Of a stretch of 8,117 bases of DNA, positions 6,470-8,117 are shown in pieces. Origin of the DNA: Desulfobacterales bacterium (GTDB lineage Bacteria > Desulfobacterota > DSM-4660 > Desulfatiglandales > Desulfatiglandaceae); contig JAMOVZ010000316.1 in the NCBI GenBank assembly GCA_027061865.1, forward strand, positions 1 to 8,117, in the 5' to 3' direction. The notes beneath the pieces were generated by a model that was given only the letters and a program-made list of their open reading frames with translations, was not told the origin of the DNA and did no database searches. Each line of letters starts with the position of its first letter. Within the stretch, counting starts at the first letter, position 1. The position numbers were made by a program, and so were the translations under genes.

Positions 6470-6985
6470 TTACTGTTGAGCGGCCTGGCACAGCAAATTG
6501 GCTCGCTCAAGCAGACGCCCTACTTCTCTACGTACCTCTCCTACCCTCAACTCGTAAATCCGTTCCCTGCACATGGAATATATATCAAAGGCAAGCAGTC
6601 CGGCCTTGTCAATATTTTTGTCAACGAGTTCCAATTCACCGGCAAATCCTTCTAAGGAGCCTCTTTTCCCCAGCACATCCCTAATAATCCCTTTCAGCTG
6701 GAATACAAACTTGACGGCCTCCGAAGGGCTGAAATCCTGCACCGCCCTGATCCTGATAATACGGTCCAGGCCCTTGGAAGCTTCCTCGCCGAGGTTGCCC
6801 CTTACAACATATTCCACAAGGCTTTCAAGCTCCTTGGAGAATGTAAACCCCACCGGGTTGGCGAATTGGTCTGTTTCTTTTTTAAAGAAAACCCGGGAAT
6901 CCTCTGGATAAGTCTCCACCAACACATCAAGCCATCTTTTCACTATGGCGGGCTTTTTCTCTATGATCTTCTCAATCAAATCCAT
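6470..6985 (-). CDS. RsbRD N-terminal-domain-like protein, first gene of the dsrMKJOP operon
   Basis: A 171-residue soluble, helix-rich protein without a signal peptide. Features recall the RsbRD/RsbR N-terminal (globin-like) family (PF14361): KPAIVKRWLDVLVETYP at residues 11-27, FANPVGF at 41-47 and an IRAVQDFSPSEAVKFVFQLKGIIRD block around residues 78-102. The C-terminus is charged and likely helical (coiled-coil-like, 138-165). It has no STAS domain, unlike full RsbR-type stressosome proteins, so any role is by the N-terminal domain alone, as a ligand sensor or an adaptor. It sits 57 bp ahead of dsrM and behind the operon promoter. The ribosome site is weak: GAG abuts the ATG and no better one is visible, so the start (6983-6985) is less certain than the frame. 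Family assignment is from motif resemblance; function is unproven. Confidence 0.72.
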   Translation of the reverse strand: MDLIEKIIEKKPAIVKRWLDVLVETYPEDSRVFFKKETDQFANPVGFTFSKELESLVEYVVRGNLGEEASKGLDRIIRIRAVQDFSPSEAVKFVFQLKGIIRDVLGKRGSLEGFAGELELVDKNIDKAGLLAFDIYSMCRERIYELRVGEVRREVGRLLERANLLCQAAQQ

Positions 6986-7108
6986 CTCTTTATAAGCCGA
7001 ATCGGAAATGTCTCTTTGTAAAATTTTCTAAATATGCCCTGCTAAAGTTAAAAAATGCCTAACTCTTCAAAATCGTTAAATCATTCCCCCGGAGTTTGTT
7101 GAAGCAGA

Positions 7109-7138
7109 CCTATAGACAAACTGTGATTGGATTGTCAA
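7109..7138 (-). promoter_or_regulatory. Putative sigma70-type promoter of the dsr operon
   Basis: The minus strand has a perfect -35 TTGACA (7133-7138), an 18-base spacer and TATAGG (7109-7114; four of six matches to TATAAT). Transcription would start near 7102, giving a leader of about 115 bases before the RsbRD-like gene. The six-base -10 is identical to that of the divergent hdr promoter. Confidence 0.6.
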
Positions 7139-7232
7139 GCAAAAAATAGGTCCTTCTAACCCTCAAAGACTAGAGAAAAAATATCTTGCCTCCTTTCGTG
7201 AAAAAAGGAACTATCTTAAGGGGATCTCTGTA

Positions 7233-7261
7233 TTGACAATTAAAATTCCCCCTAGTATAGG
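7233..7261 (+). promoter_or_regulatory. Putative sigma70-type promoter of hdrCB
   Basis: TTGACA (7233-7238), a 17-base spacer and TATAGG (7256-7261) form a well-spaced promoter on the plus strand. The expected start is near 7268, leaving a leader of about 24 bases with GGAG/GGGAG ribosome sites before the GTG start of the hdrC-like gene. Confidence 0.65.
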
Positions 7262-7291
7262 AGACAGACTAAGGAGAGGGAGCAATAAAAA

Positions 7292-7699
7292 GTGGCAAAA
7301 AAGATATCCAACAAGACCATTGACAGGGAATTTCTTGAAACCTTGGAAAAGATAAGCGGCCAAAAGGTGCACATGTGCTTTCAATGTGGCACTTGTGCCG
7401 GGGCCTGCCCCATGTGCAATGAAATGGATGTCTCTCCCCGGAGGCTCATTCGCCTGGCCCAGCTTGGCAGAGCCGAAGAGATTGAAGCCCTTAACACCTG
7501 CTGGGTATGTGCAGCATGCCATTCCTGCCAGGTCTTGTGTCCTCGGGGGCTGGACATTCCCAAGATCATGGAGGCCCTGCGGCTCCTGGTTCTTCGAAGA
7601 AATGAAGACTTTGTCAAGCTTGCGGATATTCCATCGGAGACTATTAAAGAGTGCCCGCAAATAGCACTGGTGGCCGCCTTTCGGAAATTCACCAGTTAG
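7292..7699 (+). CDS. hdrC: HdrC-like iron-sulfur subunit (heterodisulfide reductase subunit C family)
   Basis: A 135-residue cytoplasmic protein with two CxxCxxCxxxC motifs: C29/32/35/39 (CFQCGTCAGACP) and C73/76/79/83 (CAACHSCQVLCPRG). These are typical of HdrC, which binds two [4Fe-4S] clusters and links HdrA to HdrB. The RRLIRLAQLGRAEEI segment after the first motif and IPKIMEALR after the second also fit HdrC. Extra cysteines are present at 42, 70 and 121. The start is GTG (7292-7294); GGGAG (7278-7282) lies nine bases upstream. No other start is possible without losing the first cluster. It is followed by an hdrB-like gene after 25 bp, supporting a HdrCB pair. Which HdrA-type or other partner it works with lies outside the window. 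The name HdrC is by family; the substrate is not proven to be a CoM-CoB-type disulfide. Confidence 0.9.
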   Translation: MAKKISNKTIDREFLETLEKISGQKVHMCFQCGTCAGACPMCNEMDVSPRRLIRLAQLGRAEEIEALNTCWVCAACHSCQVLCPRGLDIPKIMEALRLLVLRRNEDFVKLADIPSETIKECPQIALVAAFRKFTS

Positions 7700-7724
7700 G
7701 GCCCAAGCCCTCAAGGAAGGGATA

Positions 7725-8117
7725 ATGAAGGTTAGTTATTACCCAGGCTGTACACTAAAGAGCAAGGCCAGGAACTTGGACCAATCGGCCATTGCGGCAA
7801 TGGCCGCCCTTGGGGTGGAACTGGAAGAATTGCCTAGGTGGAATTGTTGTGGTGCTGTCCACTCCTTGGCCGAGGACGATTTGATCCATCAGGTGGCCCC
7901 TGTAAGAGACCTCATCCGGGTAAAGGAGCAGGGAAATGACATGGTCGTTACCCTCTGCTCCATGTGTTACAACACCCTGGCCAGAGCAAACCTCTTGATG
8001 CGCAACGACCCTGAAAAGCGAAACACTATAAATCTCTTCATGGATGAGGAGCCTGATTACCAAGGAGAGGTGGAAGTACTCCATCTGCTGACCTTTTTAA
8101 GAGATCATGTGGGCTGG
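7725..8117 (+). CDS. hdrB: HdrB-like CCG-domain subunit, N-terminal part (cut by window edge)
   Basis: The first 131 residues of an HdrB-type protein, running off the right edge in frame. One full CCG motif is visible: C9 (YYPGC), 31 residues, C41-C42 (WNCCGAV), 35 residues, C78-x2-C81 (LCSMCYN). This matches the HdrB pattern C-x31-39-CC-x35-36-C-x2-C. In HdrB such motifs hold the noncubane clusters that cleave the disulfide. A second CCG motif would be expected beyond 8117. The ATG at 7725-7727 has AAGGAAGGG (7713-7721) upstream. It sits 25 bp after hdrC, in one operon. The natural substrate cannot be read from the sequence. In a sulfate reducer a thiol/disulfide carrier or an electron-bifurcating complex with HdrA is plausible. 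Confidence 0.9.
   Translation, partial: MKVSYYPGCTLKSKARNLDQSAIAAMAALGVELEELPRWNCCGAVHSLAEDDLIHQVAPVRDLIRVKEQGNDMVVTLCSMCYNTLARANLLMRNDPEKRNTINLFMDEEPDYQGEVEVLHLLTFLRDHVGW

Larger units (their letters stand above)
6986..7291. other. Divergent intergenic region between the dsr operon and hdrCB
   Basis: A 306-bp AT-rich spacer between divergently transcribed genes. It holds two back-to-back promoter candidates (7109-7138 on minus, 7233-7261 on plus) separated by about 95 bp. A leader of about 115 bases is predicted for the minus-strand transcript (7102 down to 6986). A short inverted repeat (TCCTTT at 7191-7196 with AAAGGA at 7204-7209) lies between the promoters and might be an operator, but it is too short to name a regulator. 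No RNA gene, open frame of note or terminator is seen. Confidence 0.7.

Noticed and set aside
1..8117. CRISPR arrays, insertion sequences, tRNA/rRNA genes, phage or defence genes
   Set aside because: No regularly spaced repeats, transposase-like frames or RNA-gene features were seen on either strand. All long frames are explained by the listed genes or their shadows.

Overview
The window carries the complete membrane complex of dissimilatory sulfur metabolism, dsrMKJOP, on the minus strand. This points to an anaerobic sulfate- or sulfite-reducing (or sulfur-disproportionating) bacterium, most likely of the Desulfobacterota. The order dsrM-K-J-O-P, the triheme DsrJ and the HdrD-like DsrK support this. 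Base composition looks moderate (roughly half G+C by eye). Species cannot be named from the sequence alone.

Layout, read along the minus strand from about 7140 down to 1: a TTGACA/TATAGG promoter; a small soluble protein resembling a stand-alone RsbRD N-terminal (RsbR-type sensor) domain; dsrM (heme b membrane subunit); dsrK (cytoplasmic HdrD-like catalytic subunit); dsrJ (periplasmic triheme cytochrome c); dsrO (Tat-exported ferredoxin-like subunit); dsrP (NrfD-family quinone-interacting membrane subunit). Gaps in dsrM-P are only a few bases or overlaps, so these five are surely one operon. A 2x[4Fe-4S] ferredoxin of 62 residues follows 156 bp later, with its own consensus-like promoter and a strong rho-independent terminator. 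Next comes a divergent TrpF-like (PRAI-like) TIM-barrel protein lacking the catalytic cysteine, then the start of a zinc-ribbon protein cut by the window edge.

On the plus strand, a 306-bp divergent regulatory region (6986-7291) also drives hdrC- and hdrB-like genes; hdrB runs off the right edge. HdrC/HdrB are the iron-sulfur electron-transfer and CCG-domain subunits of heterodisulfide reductase-type complexes.

Together: DsrMKJOP links the menaquinone pool and periplasmic redox carriers to reduction of a cytoplasmic disulfide/trisulfide substrate (DsrC in the known model) through DsrK. The ferredoxin and the HdrCB module supply or receive low-potential electrons in the same cytoplasmic pool. 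The RsbRD-like protein heading the operon and the TrpF-like protein behind it have no assigned role and are the most interesting unknowns. Most of the window is a known system. The novelty lies in these accessory genes and in the terminator wedged in front of the TrpF-like gene.
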